Positions 44,160 to 53,200 of a stretch of 64,000 nt of DNA are shown here, piece by piece. Below the pieces are notes generated by a model, which did not search any database, was not told the origin of the DNA, and was given only the letters and a program-made list of their open reading frames with translations. The number at the start of each line of letters is the position of its first letter. Position 1 is the stretch's first letter. The stretch is from Paenibacillus sp. FSL H8-0548 (GTDB taxonomy: Bacteria; Bacillota; Bacilli; Paenibacillales; Paenibacillaceae): NCBI RefSeq assembly GCF_038630985.1, contig NZ_CP152049.1:3305501-3369500 (forward strand), in the 5' to 3' direction. The translations under genes and the position numbers were made by a program.

Positions 44160-45368
44160 GTGGGGAAAAGGTGGGATTTGGCTGCTTTAGCATCTATACC
44201 TTTAATTATGACATTAGCTAACTCTATGCTCATTCCCGTTCTTCCATTAATGCAGAAAAAACTAAATATTTCTTCCGTGCAGTCAAGCCTAATCATAACG
44301 GTTTATGCTGCCGTTTCGATTTTGTGTATTCCTATTGCCGGTTATCTGTCCGATCGCTTTGGGCGAAAAGTAGTGATCATTATTGGTCTTTCGATTGCTG
44401 CTGTAGGCGGGCTAATATCAGGCTTGGCTGCTTGGTTAATGGATTCTCATGTGTATGTGGTCATTTTGGCGGGGCGATTCATTCAAGGCATTGGTGCAGC
44501 CGGGGCCTTTCCCATTGTGTTGCCTTTAGTTGGAGATATGTTCGAGAGTGAAGAGGAAGTAAGCAGTGGACTCGGCATGATTGAAACCGCTAATACCTTC
44601 GGAAAAGTGCTCAGCCCTGTCTTAGGCTCGGCGCTTGCGCTGGTTATTTGGTTTCTTCCGCTAGCTGTCATTCCATTTATATCGTTGATTGCCATCCTCG
44701 GGGTCATTTTTTTTGTTAAGGTGCCTAAGCAAAAAAGCAATGAAAAAAACAGCTTCAGCAATTTTTTTCAGTCACTTAAAGCTATTCTTGCACAAAAGGG
44801 ACACTGGCTATATGCAACATTCGCTATCGGTGGAATTAGCATGTTTATTATGTTCGGTTTTTTGTACTACTTATCCTCAGTTCTGGAGGACCATTATCAT
44901 ATCGAAGGCATATGGAAGGGCCTCGTTCTTGCTATCCCGTTAATCGCAATCTGCCTTGCCTCGTTCATTACTGGAAAAATGGTTGGCGAAAACAAAAACA
45001 GAATGAAGTGGCTAATCGTTGTAGGTACGGCGATGTTAGCGATAATGATGTTCACCTGCGGCGTTATGAATACAAAAGGGCTTATGTTTCTGCTAACCTT
45101 CATGTTCGTAAGCGGTGCAGGGATCGGATTAGCTCTCCCCAGCCTAGATGCTTTAATTACGGAAGGCATTGAGAAAAAACAACGAGGAACGATTACTTCG
45201 CTGTACAGCAGTGCCCGATTTATAGGTGTAGCGGCTGGGCCGCTCATTGCGTCGTGGCTTTTAACGAAAGAGGCATTTTTATTTTATCTGTTTGCCGGCT
45301 TCGCATTGCTCTGCACGGTGTTAGCCTTGCTGACGATTAAGCCCAGTAAAGATGAAAAGGCTGCTTGA
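44160..45368 (+). CDS. MFS efflux transporter
   Basis: 402 residues from GTG 44160, with AAAGGTGAG upstream. Twelve membrane spans; drug/H+ antiporter family features: SDRFGRKVVIIIGL between spans 2 and 3, and RFIQGIGAAGAFPIVLPLVGD after span 4. Close in pattern to YmfD-type bacillibactin exporters and to other MFS multidrug pumps; the substrate cannot be told. A bidirectional terminator covers its stop. Confidence 0.88.
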   Translation: MGKRWDLAALASIPLIMTLANSMLIPVLPLMQKKLNISSVQSSLIITVYAAVSILCIPIAGYLSDRFGRKVVIIIGLSIAAVGGLISGLAAWLMDSHVYVVILAGRFIQGIGAAGAFPIVLPLVGDMFESEEEVSSGLGMIETANTFGKVLSPVLGSALALVIWFLPLAVIPFISLIAILGVIFFVKVPKQKSNEKNSFSNFFQSLKAILAQKGHWLYATFAIGGISMFIMFGFLYYLSSVLEDHYHIEGIWKGLVLAIPLIAICLASFITGKMVGENKNRMKWLIVVGTAMLAIMMFTCGVMNTKGLMFLLTFMFVSGAGIGLALPSLDALITEGIEKKQRGTITSLYSSARFIGVAAGPLIASWLLTKEAFLFYLFAGFALLCTVLALLTIKPSKDEKAA

Positions 45369-45386
45369 TATGGCAAGCAGCCTTTT
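45355..45386. terminator. Bidirectional terminator
   Basis: AAAAGGCTGCTTG/CAAGCAGCCTTTT, perfect 13-bp stem with a 6-base loop. It contains the MFS stop codon and also closes the convergent NucA-like gene. Confidence 0.9.
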
Positions 45387-45401
45387 CGCCTTGATGAAGC
45401 A

Positions 45402-45968
45402 CTAGCTGCAGGCGATGCCGTCTCTATCCCGATCAAGCTTAATGCTGTAGCCAGGATCTCCTTCATACAGTGGTGCTGCTCCAGCTTCCCGCGCAGCGCT
45501 GCAATTAGCATAGTATACGATCTCTTCCGTTATTTCGGAATCATTAATGATGAATAATACCCGTGTACCGTCCGCTAAATCCGTTAGCTTATTGCCAATC
45601 CAAGAGCCAGCCCCTCGATTATCCTTAGGTGAGACATAAGCGATATCTGCACCTTCACCGCCTTCTTGACACATGGCCATCGGCCATTCATCTCGATCAA
45701 ATCCTTTTTTCGTCGGTATGCCGCGTAAAGAAGCTACGCGATTAGCATCTGCACCGTTTCGATCAATCGTACAAACAGCAGACGCACCGGACGCAATCGC
45801 AGAGGCAATATGAGCCATCGTCTCTGGATATCGATCAGTTGGCAAAATAATCTTCATATCGTGCTCTGCATTCGTTTCAATGCTCGTTGCATTTGATGGA
45901 AGGGATAAAACTCCGCAGCCTGAGAGTAGAAGAACAAGTGCTAGCATTGCGGTTAATAATGTTTTCAT
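45402..45968 (-). CDS. Secreted NucA-like nuclease with Excalibur calcium-binding end
   Basis: 188 residues from ATG 45968 after GGAGATACATA. Lipoprotein signal with lipobox LLSGC. Middle domain has the NucA/NucB pattern: GIPTKKGFDRDEWPMAMCQE, with the catalytic-type D-x-DE motif, and SPKDNRGAGSWIG. The end, GYSIKLDRDRDGIACS, is an Excalibur motif with a Cys pair. It is probably a surface-anchored endonuclease for DNA uptake or nutrient scavenging. Confidence 0.88.
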   Translation of the reverse strand: MKTLLTAMLALVLLLSGCGVLSLPSNATSIETNAEHDMKIILPTDRYPETMAHIASAIASGASAVCTIDRNGADANRVASLRGIPTKKGFDRDEWPMAMCQEGGEGADIAYVSPKDNRGAGSWIGNKLTDLADGTRVLFIINDSEITEEIVYYANCSAAREAGAAPLYEGDPGYSIKLDRDRDGIACS

Positions 45969-46111
45969 TATGTATCTCCATTTCAAGTGGTTTGAAGCTA
46001 TCATACTACATGAGCTTAACGAGCGAAAAGCATGAGTAACAAACAAAATGCACAGGGCTCATGAAATGAGTCCTGTGCGTTTACATCTATAGAGGTTGTT
46101 TGACAAGGATA

Positions 46112-46234
46112 TTAGTAGCCCTTACCGTAGCCGCCGCCAAAGATACCGCAGCTGCAAGCGATAATGACCAATAAGATGAAAAGAACTAAAATAGTTCCTG
46201 TGCTCGTAAAAGCACCGCCAACGTGTCCGGACAT
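46112..46234 (-). CDS. YjcZ-family sporulation peptide
   Basis: 40 residues: MSGHVGGAFTSTGTILVLFI, then LLVIIACSCGIFGGGYGKGY, one hydrophobic span and a Gly/Tyr-rich tail. This is the YjcZ/YtrI-like family of small spore peptides that are numerous in Bacillus and Paenibacillus. AAGGAGGTGCAATGACCT is right before the ATG. The gene is too short for most callers. Confidence 0.88.
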   Translation of the reverse strand: MSGHVGGAFTSTGTILVLFILLVIIACSCGIFGGGYGKGY

Positions 46235-46445
46235 AGGTCATTGCACCTCCTTGCTTCTTGTGTACATTGTAGGTTATGACTAAGAACGAATTTCTGATTG
46301 GGTGTTTGTTCCCTTTACGAATGAATTAGGTCATCCGCCTATCGGAAATTGCTGCAAAAGGTTGACGCAACCGCTCCTGTTCGATTATCCTTATGTCCAG
46401 CCAACAGAGCTGATTATCATTGAACAGCAGAGAAGGGACTACAAA

Positions 46446-47600
46446 ATGAAGCTTCATGCACAACCGCTATTAGCTGGTTTTTTATCCGCTTTACTTGCAT
46501 GTACTGGCGGGGCCATACTCATTGTCAGCAGCGCCGAGAATGCAGGCTATACAAATTACGAGCTTATCTCGTGGATATTTTCGGTTTATTTTTTTGGAGG
46601 ATTGTTAAACGCAGCCTTGTCGCTCTATTATAAAATTCCGTTTGGCGGAGCACATTCGATAACGGCAGTTGCTTTTTTAAGTACATCCGTTGTTGTATTT
46701 TCTATCGAAGAGCTGGCAGGGGCAGCGATCATGTCGGGGCTGATTATTGCTGTTTTTGGATTATCAGGCCTTGCAGATAAGGTATTGACCTATCTCCCGA
46801 AACCGCTGCTTGATGCGATGTTGGCCGGATTGATATTCAATCATATTGTGAAAATAGTGCCGGCATTCAAGGAAAGTCCTTTTATTGGAGGATTGGCCGT
46901 GCTTGGTTTTCTGTTGTTTCCTAAAATATTCAAGAAATGTCCACCGATTTTAGGTGTAGTTTGTATGGGCATGCTGGCGCTCTGGATCGGCTACGATTTT
47001 CCTGCAGCTGATCAAATTCCGTTCGCGCTGCCGCATATCATTTCGCCTGTATTTTCGTGGAACAGCTTTATTTCATTAGCTTTACCGATATCGCTGCTTA
47101 TCTTAAGCAATGATCTATTTGTTGCTCTTGCGGCGCTTAGGAAAAATGGTTATGAGCCCTCGGCGATAAAGGCGATCACAATATCAGGAGTGGCTACCTC
47201 GCTTGTGGGATGGCTTGGGGGTCATTCTGTCAATGTTGGTGGAATGATGAGCATGCTCTGCAGCAGTGAGGAGGCAGGACCTCAAGCGAAGCGGTATTAT
47301 TCTGGGATCGTTTCCGGTGTCCTTGTTGCTTTGTTTGGATTGTTTGCATGGAAAGTCATCGCATTTATGAAAATATTGCCGCTTTCCTTTATTTTGATCG
47401 TGACGGGATTTTCGCTGCTCGGTGTGTTTATCCAGAGCATGCAATCCGCTTTCTCGAAGCAGCAATTTAGCTATTCAACGGTCATTGCCTTCGCTATCGC
47501 AGTATCGAACGTTTCTTTTTTAGGTATTTCCGCACCCGTTTGGAGTCTTGTGGTCGGGCTGTTTATGATGAAGTGGTTCAGAGAAGGGAAAGCTGCTTGA
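46446..47600 (+). CDS. benE: BenE-family benzoate/H+ symporter
   Basis: 384 residues from ATG 46446 with AGAAGGGA upstream; the open frame back to 46302 is not conserved-looking. About 12 spans and BenE signatures: FGGAHSITAVAFLSTS, GGHSVNVGGMMSM (central polar motif) and PLSFILIVTGFSLLG. It is the benzoate-type aromatic acid permease family (YdcO in E. coli). No catabolic genes lie next to it, so the substrate is uncertain. Confidence 0.8.
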   Translation: MKLHAQPLLAGFLSALLACTGGAILIVSSAENAGYTNYELISWIFSVYFFGGLLNAALSLYYKIPFGGAHSITAVAFLSTSVVVFSIEELAGAAIMSGLIIAVFGLSGLADKVLTYLPKPLLDAMLAGLIFNHIVKIVPAFKESPFIGGLAVLGFLLFPKIFKKCPPILGVVCMGMLALWIGYDFPAADQIPFALPHIISPVFSWNSFISLALPISLLILSNDLFVALAALRKNGYEPSAIKAITISGVATSLVGWLGGHSVNVGGMMSMLCSSEEAGPQAKRYYSGIVSGVLVALFGLFAWKVIAFMKILPLSFILIVTGFSLLGVFIQSMQSAFSKQQFSYSTVIAFAIAVSNVSFLGISAPVWSLVVGLFMMKWFREGKAA

Positions 47601-47622
47601 CTAGTGTTAGTATTAGAGGTTA

Positions 47623-47636
47623 TTATAGATCTATAA
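47623..47636. promoter_or_regulatory. Perfect palindromic operator candidate before the rrf2-type gene
   Basis: TTATAGATCTATAA is a perfect 14-bp palindrome 22 bases before the ATG of the Rrf2-type regulator. Its position suggests autoregulation. Confidence 0.55.
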
Positions 47637-47657
47637 AGTCTGTGATTGAGGTGGAAT

Positions 47658-48059
47658 ATGAAATACTCAAAAGCAACCAATTATGCGCTGCATACGATGC
47701 TCTTATTGGTCGCTGCCGCATCAGATAAACCAGTTGGCGTACAGCAGCTTGCTGAGAAGCAAGGGGTCTCGCCAACCTATCTTTCCAAAATATTAACAAA
47801 GCTTGTGAAGGCAGGGTTGATTGAATCAGCTTCGGGAGCAAACGGCGGGTATCTCCTAAAAAGGAAGAAGGAAGACATTTCTTTTTTGGATATTATTCAT
47901 GCGATTGAAGGGACGACTTCTTTGTTCGATTGCACACTCAACCATACAACCGATTGCTTAATTCAGAAGGTAATGGTAGAGGCGGAGCAAAAGATGGAGC
48001 AGCATTTGAAAGACCAAAAAATAGTTGATTTAGTTGGTACACTCACTGTGAGCCTGTAG
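47658..48059 (+). CDS. Rrf2-family transcriptional regulator
   Basis: 133 residues from ATG 47658, with AGGTGG upstream. Winged-helix Rrf2 features: KYSKATNYALHTMLLLVAAA, VQQLAEKQGVSPTYLSKIL (recognition helix), SGANGGYLLKR (wing). Residues C97 and C104 (FDCTLNHTTDC) are spaced so that a redox or Fe-S sensing role is possible, though the canonical three-cysteine cluster is not present. It probably controls the flavoprotein gene that follows (about 130 bases on). Confidence 0.85.
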   Translation: MKYSKATNYALHTMLLLVAAASDKPVGVQQLAEKQGVSPTYLSKILTKLVKAGLIESASGANGGYLLKRKKEDISFLDIIHAIEGTTSLFDCTLNHTTDCLIQKVMVEAEQKMEQHLKDQKIVDLVGTLTVSL

Positions 48060-48113
48060 CTCTCAGTGAGTCATTGGTGAGCTGCTGCTTTGATATATTT
48101 TTTTGTTTAATTG

Positions 48114-48130
48114 GAGATATGATATGTCTC
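48114..48130. promoter_or_regulatory. Inverted-repeat operator candidate before the flavoprotein gene
   Basis: GAGATATGATATGTCTC is an imperfect inverted repeat around the central A (6 of 8 pairs) about 60 bases before the flavoprotein start. A possible target of the Rrf2-type regulator just upstream. Confidence 0.45.
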
Positions 48131-48188
48131 TAATGTCTTTAATGATTCGAGGAAAAAACATTAAATGATGGAAATGGAGCTGGCGGTT

Positions 48189-49094
48189 ATGTTATACGAT
48201 TGTGTTATTATTGGCGGAGGACCCGCAGGATTAAATGCAGCGCTGGTGCTTGGCAGAGCGAGAAGAAGCGTTGTGTTGATTGATAATAATCAACCTAGAA
48301 ATGCAGTAACACATGCCTCACATGGATTTTTGACGCGAGATGGTGTAACTCCGGGCGAGTTTCGCGGGATTGCTTATGAAGAGGTGCTTCGTTACCCATC
48401 GGTCGAGCATTGGCAAGTTGAAGCAGCATCCGTTATAAAAACAGAATCAGGCTTTAAAGTAACGATGCAATCAGGAGAGCATGTGCAAGCACGGAAAGTC
48501 ATCCTCGCTACTGGATTAAAGGAAGTTTTTCCTGAAATTGAAGGATTTTATGCATTATACGGAAAAAGCTTGTTTAATTGTCCCTATTGTGACGGGTGGG
48601 AGCTTCGGGATCAACCACTTGTTATCGTCTCAGAGTCTCCGATGATATTTCATTTTGTTAAAGTCGTTTATAATTGGAGCAAGGATTTAATCGTTTGTAC
48701 GAACGGTCATGCGACTTTGACCAATGATCAAAAGGAATTGCTTCTTTCAAAAGGAATAACGATCAGAGAAGAGCCTATTTCTGCTTTCATTGGTCAAAAT
48801 GGAATGCTTGAGCAGGTCCGCTTTACGGATGGCACACAAATTGAAAGAACTGGTGGTTTCGTGAGCCCAAGCTTTTTGCCGAAAGCTTTATTCGGAGAAA
48901 GCCTAGGCTGTGCGCTGACGGAGATAGGCGGAATAAAGACGGATGATTTTGGCAGAAGCACGATACATGGGCTATACGCTGCAGGAGATGCATCGTATTT
49001 CATGCCTTCCCAGCTCATTTACGCCGCAGCCGATGGCAGTAAAGCAGCTGTTGGAGTTAACATGGATTTGATAGATGAGCAGTTTGGATTGTAG
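48189..49094 (+). CDS. Thioredoxin-reductase-like FAD oxidoreductase
   Basis: 301 residues from ATG 48189 (an ATG at 48165 is also in frame). FAD-binding CVIIGGGPAGLNAALVLGR, then NCPYCDGWELRDQPLVI. The Cys pair CPYC stands where the redox-active CXXC of TrxB lies. The NADPH-binding GxGxxA motif is weak here, which is often seen in ferredoxin- or substrate-specific members. The second FAD contact is GLYAAGDAS. Regulator gene rrf2-type precedes it. Confidence 0.87.
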   Translation: MLYDCVIIGGGPAGLNAALVLGRARRSVVLIDNNQPRNAVTHASHGFLTRDGVTPGEFRGIAYEEVLRYPSVEHWQVEAASVIKTESGFKVTMQSGEHVQARKVILATGLKEVFPEIEGFYALYGKSLFNCPYCDGWELRDQPLVIVSESPMIFHFVKVVYNWSKDLIVCTNGHATLTNDQKELLLSKGITIREEPISAFIGQNGMLEQVRFTDGTQIERTGGFVSPSFLPKALFGESLGCALTEIGGIKTDDFGRSTIHGLYAAGDASYFMPSQLIYAAADGSKAAVGVNMDLIDEQFGL

Positions 49095-49116
49095 TCATTT
49101 ATCGTAAAAATTGAAA

Positions 49117-49152
49117 CAGACTTTGTGCCCTAAGGGTACAAGGTCTGTTTTT
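49117..49152 (+). terminator. Terminator of the flavoprotein gene
   Basis: CAGAC/GTCTG and CCC/GGG arms form a stem of about 14 bp with mismatches, then TTTTTTG. Confidence 0.8.
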
Positions 49153-49270
49153 TGTATACAGTTTTTAACAAAATTATTGGTTTATTGTGGTATGATTACA
49201 GGTGAGGCATATCCATTAGATAGAGTGGGGTGAATACAAAATAAGTAAATACAAAGGACTTTTTTATCTG

Positions 49271-49918
49271 TTGCTGCTGCTTTTTTCTTTACTCCTCTTG
49301 GTTATCGATCATCGCGGATATTCTTTTGGTGACCAAATGTTTAATTTATTCGGAATATCGCCATGGAGTAATAAGGAGCGCGGCTTGGGGCTGCATTTTC
49401 CAGTAATTATCGGCATTCCATTGCTCTTAATAAGCGGTCGTTTGCTCATAAAATATTATAGAGGCAGATATGTGAAAGCGGGCAGAGTCGTCGTTATTAG
49501 TAGTATTATTTTCCTGTTTATATTTCCTTGGATAGCCAACGGGGTTATGCTGCTCCTTCATTATAATCAACCCGGAATTATGAGTTTGGATTACTCCAAA
49601 AAGAACTCTACCTGTCAGTTTAGTACGGATATGGATAGGGGTACCGTCCATTTTAAATGTAATTTAACACTGATTAATTATAGTAATCGCGCAAAGGGAA
49701 TTAAGATACGACCAGTATTTAAAGAAAATGACGGTGAAGCTTTAACTTTGATTCATATAAAGGATAATGAAATTGTAGTGCCGCCAAGATCAAATCGCCA
49801 ATATAATCTCAATTTCTCAGGCAGCACGGATCAAAATATATCTACTTCAGGCTATACGGTTGTATCGGGAGTACATTTCCAAAGTGAAAAGCAGAAGAAA
49901 GAGGTTTATTGGAAGTAG
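49271..49918 (+). CDS. Membrane protein with extracytoplasmic beta domain
   Basis: Function not recognised. From TTG 49271, 215 residues: three hydrophobic segments (about 1-12, 41-54, 74-94), then an Ig-like all-beta domain (TCQFSTDMDRGTVHFKCNLTL and later SGYTVVSGVHFQS). The natural-looking start is 10 codons upstream at 49241: ATAAGTAAATACAAAGGA, with GTGGGGTGA 8 bases before it, but it begins with ATA, not ATG. Either ATA is used or the first span is shortened. No neighbour explains its role. Confidence 0.6.
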   Translation: MLLLFSLLLLVIDHRGYSFGDQMFNLFGISPWSNKERGLGLHFPVIIGIPLLLISGRLLIKYYRGRYVKAGRVVVISSIIFLFIFPWIANGVMLLLHYNQPGIMSLDYSKKNSTCQFSTDMDRGTVHFKCNLTLINYSNRAKGIKIRPVFKENDGEALTLIHIKDNEIVVPPRSNRQYNLNFSGSTDQNISTSGYTVVSGVHFQSEKQKKEVYWK

Positions 49919-49937
49919 ATAAACGAATCGTGAATAA

Positions 49938-49970
49938 GAAACCGTCGCCCATCATGCGACGGTTTCTTTC
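49938..49970 (+). terminator. Terminator
   Basis: GAAACCGTCGC/GCGACGGTTTC, perfect 11-bp stem, 7-base loop, TTTC tail. It ends the membrane-protein gene. Confidence 0.88.
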
Positions 49971-50121
49971 AGTTTGTCGATTAAGAGTCGAAAATTGTCA
50001 TAAAAAAGAAACACTGTTTTTTTATGGTAACTCACTGTTTTTTATATTTTGGGATTGCTGCAGACAACCTATACTTTAAACTAATCTCCGCGATTATGTT
50101 AGTTAAATTTCCACTAAGGAG

Positions 50122-50135
50122 TGAAAGCGGTTACT
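50122..50135. promoter_or_regulatory. Catabolite-responsive element (cre-like)
   Basis: TGAAAGCGGTTACT fits the core TGNAANCGNWNNCW of the CcpA site. It lies 127 bases before the lyase start, within the promoter region. It suggests repression of the pectin cluster when preferred sugars are present. Confidence 0.7.
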
Positions 50136-50261
50136 TTATTTTAATAACTAATCATGATTGCCTTCTTCAGCTCTGCAATTAGACATTACTTGGGAGAAGC
50201 TACGCAATATTCAAATTTTCACATTTGGAAACTAATAAAAAAGCAGGGGAAGGTGATCGTA

Positions 50262-53200
50262 ATGGCTTTAATGAAATCTTCATTACTCAAGAGTACAATG
50301 ACCACATTTTTAGGAGTGACAGTACTTCTATCAAGTATGTCAGGCATTACAGCAGCTAGTGCTCAAGCCAATTCATTATCACTAAAAAACGGCTATCAAT
50401 TGGAATACCTTGATCGTGGGCTCGTAGCTGCTAAGGTATCCAATGGCGTTTTTTTGAGCTGGAGGCTGTTGGGCAATGAGGTACAGGGCTATTCTGACAA
50501 GGGTCTGACGGGTACGGACTTTAATGTCTACCGTAATGGCGAGAAGATCGCAACCGTAACTAACAGTACTAATTATCTCGACAATAATGGAACAGCGGAA
50601 AACGAGTATTCAGTCGTAGCCACTGTTAACGGAGAAGAAACAGGTACGGGTGCTGCTGCAAAGCCATGGACAAGCAACTATCTTGATGTCCCGCTAAAAG
50701 TGCCGGCACCTGGGGTAACGCCTTCTGGGGAAAGCTATACGTATTCAGCAAATGATACGAGTGTTGGAGACGTTGATGGAGACGGGCAATATGAGCTTTT
50801 CGTCAAATGGGACCCCTCGAATTCAAAGGACGTTTCCCAAAAAGGCTACACTGGAAATGAACTCATCGATGCCTATACGCTTGAAGGCAAGCTGCTTTAT
50901 AGGATTGACCTAGGTGTCAATATTAGAGCAGGCTCACATTACACGCAATTCAACGTTTATGATTTTGATGGCGATGGAAAAGCTGAAATGATGTTCAAGA
51001 CTGCCCCTGGCACTAAAATTATTAAATATGACGAGGCAGGCAATGTTGCCTCTGAGAAATACATTACGATGCTGGCAGAAGACATCGCTAGCGGTTATAG
51101 CAACACGGATGACTATCGTTACAGTGCAACCGACTATTACAACCATCTTGTTCGGATGTTTCAGGACTATCATAACCACCCAGAGGTTATTGCAGGTAAT
51201 TGGCCGGCAACCCTCGAAGAAGCTTTCCGTCCGATAGAAGCATTATTCACTGGCAGTGCTGCATTGACTCCAATGCCGGTGCATCAATATCCATTGTCAC
51301 TTGCAGATGCGCAGACCTTGGCGGACTATTATATTGATGTTCTTGCCCCTAAACGGAGCGTCAACAATCAGCTGCGTACCTTCGAAGGCTTTATCCTGAC
51401 AGGCCCGGAATATTTGACGGTATTTAATGGCGAAACCGGCAATGAGATGGAAACGATTCGCTACAAGCCGGGACGTGAAGACGATGGCCTTATTTGGGGC
51501 GACTATGCGCTTGGTAGAGTTGAGCCCGGCAATCGAGTAGACCGTTTCATGAGCAGCGTTGCTTTTCTCGACGGGAAAAAGCCTTATTCCATTATGGCCA
51601 GAGGCGTATACACAAGAATGACGATGGCTGCATACAGCTGGGATGGGAATCATCTGGAGGAATATTGGTTTGTTGACAGCGGCCATGTTCCAATGACCAA
51701 TCCGTTCTTTGACAGCCCGCATGGACGACTTGGCACTAATGCTGGGTATGAAGGATTGACAACTCAGGGCGGTCATTTCATGAGCATAGCGGATGTCGAT
51801 TTTGATGGCAAGCAAGAAATTATTTATGGTGCATCGACGATCGATGATGATGGAACTGTCTTGTACAATTCGGAAGGTGCGATGCCTGCAGGCAGTGAGG
51901 CTCCTGGTGAGATTCGCCGGCTTGGCCATGGTGATGCTCTGCACGTTGCAGATATCGACCCCGATCGTCCAGGTCTCGAAATCTTCATGGTGCATGAAGG
52001 CGGGGCAAGCGTTCCATACGGTTATGAAATGCGTGACGCCAAAACAGGAGTCGTTATCTATGGCGCTTATACAGGCAGGGATACCGGTCGCGGCATGATC
52101 GGCGATGTAAATCCTAGTGTCAGAGGTTTGGAAACATGGGCGGTCTCGCTGCTGAGTGCCACAGGCGCGCCAGTGACCGGAGGCACTCCTGGATCGAATA
52201 TGAGCATTTACTGGAATAGCGACATGACAACCCAAATTGTTGACGGATCTGGCAACTCTACTCCGACGATCCAGCAACGCTCTCCTTCTGTATCTACCGT
52301 ACTGACAGCAACAAATACAAGAACAAACAACTCTACTAAAGGTAATCCTAGCCTTGTGGCCGATCTGTTTGGTGACTGGAGAGAGGAGCTGATTGTCAGA
52401 ACGGTAGACAGCTCCGCGCTGCGAATTTTCTTGAGCACCAGCGTAACGGATCGGAAGCTTCACACGTTAATGCACGACGCACAATACAGAATGCAAGTGG
52501 CAACACAGCAAACGGTATATAATCAGCCTGCGTACCCAAGCTACTATTTCGCAAGCGATACAGACTTTTCTAAAGTCAACGTACTTGATTTCTGGACCCC
52601 AATGATAGATGAAGCTCCGAGTGAAGCTAGTGGCGCTGTATTGAATGGTGCTAACGCAGTTATTGCTGGTCAGTCATTCGATCTTACTTACAGCTTAAAT
52701 AATGTTCAAAGGGAAATTGTTGCGCAGGATATTACCATTACCTACGATGCAGATTCACTAGAGTTTGTTGCTCCGCCTGTTTCACTGGATGAGCAGAAAG
52801 CTATAATAGCCGCTTATGATGAAAAACCTGGTACTGTTCGAGTATTAGTCGTTCATCTTGGCGATACGCAGACGAATCTAAACAGCGATTTAATCAAGCT
52901 CAGCTTCAAAGCGAAGCAAACAGCTGCGTCTGGAATTACTAACATAGCGGTCAGCAAGCTAGAAACGGCGAACGGATTAGGCGAGGAGTTCTTACTAAGT
53001 GGGTCGTCTCATGCGGTTCAAATCAATGTGATAGACAGATCGGCTCTGAATAACCTCATTACTGAGGCGCAGGCTGTGAAAAACAACGCTGTGGAAGGTA
53101 CAGCCATTGGTCAATATCCAGCAGGCTCCAAAGCGACTCTACAAACTGCAATAGACAAAGCAGTCCAAGTTGCTCATCTTTCTGAAGCAACTCAAGCGCA

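Noticed and set aside
51297..52463. 388-residue minus-strand open frame
   Set aside because: It lies wholly inside the lyase gene on the other strand, has no ribosome site and an implausible Cys/Arg-rich composition.
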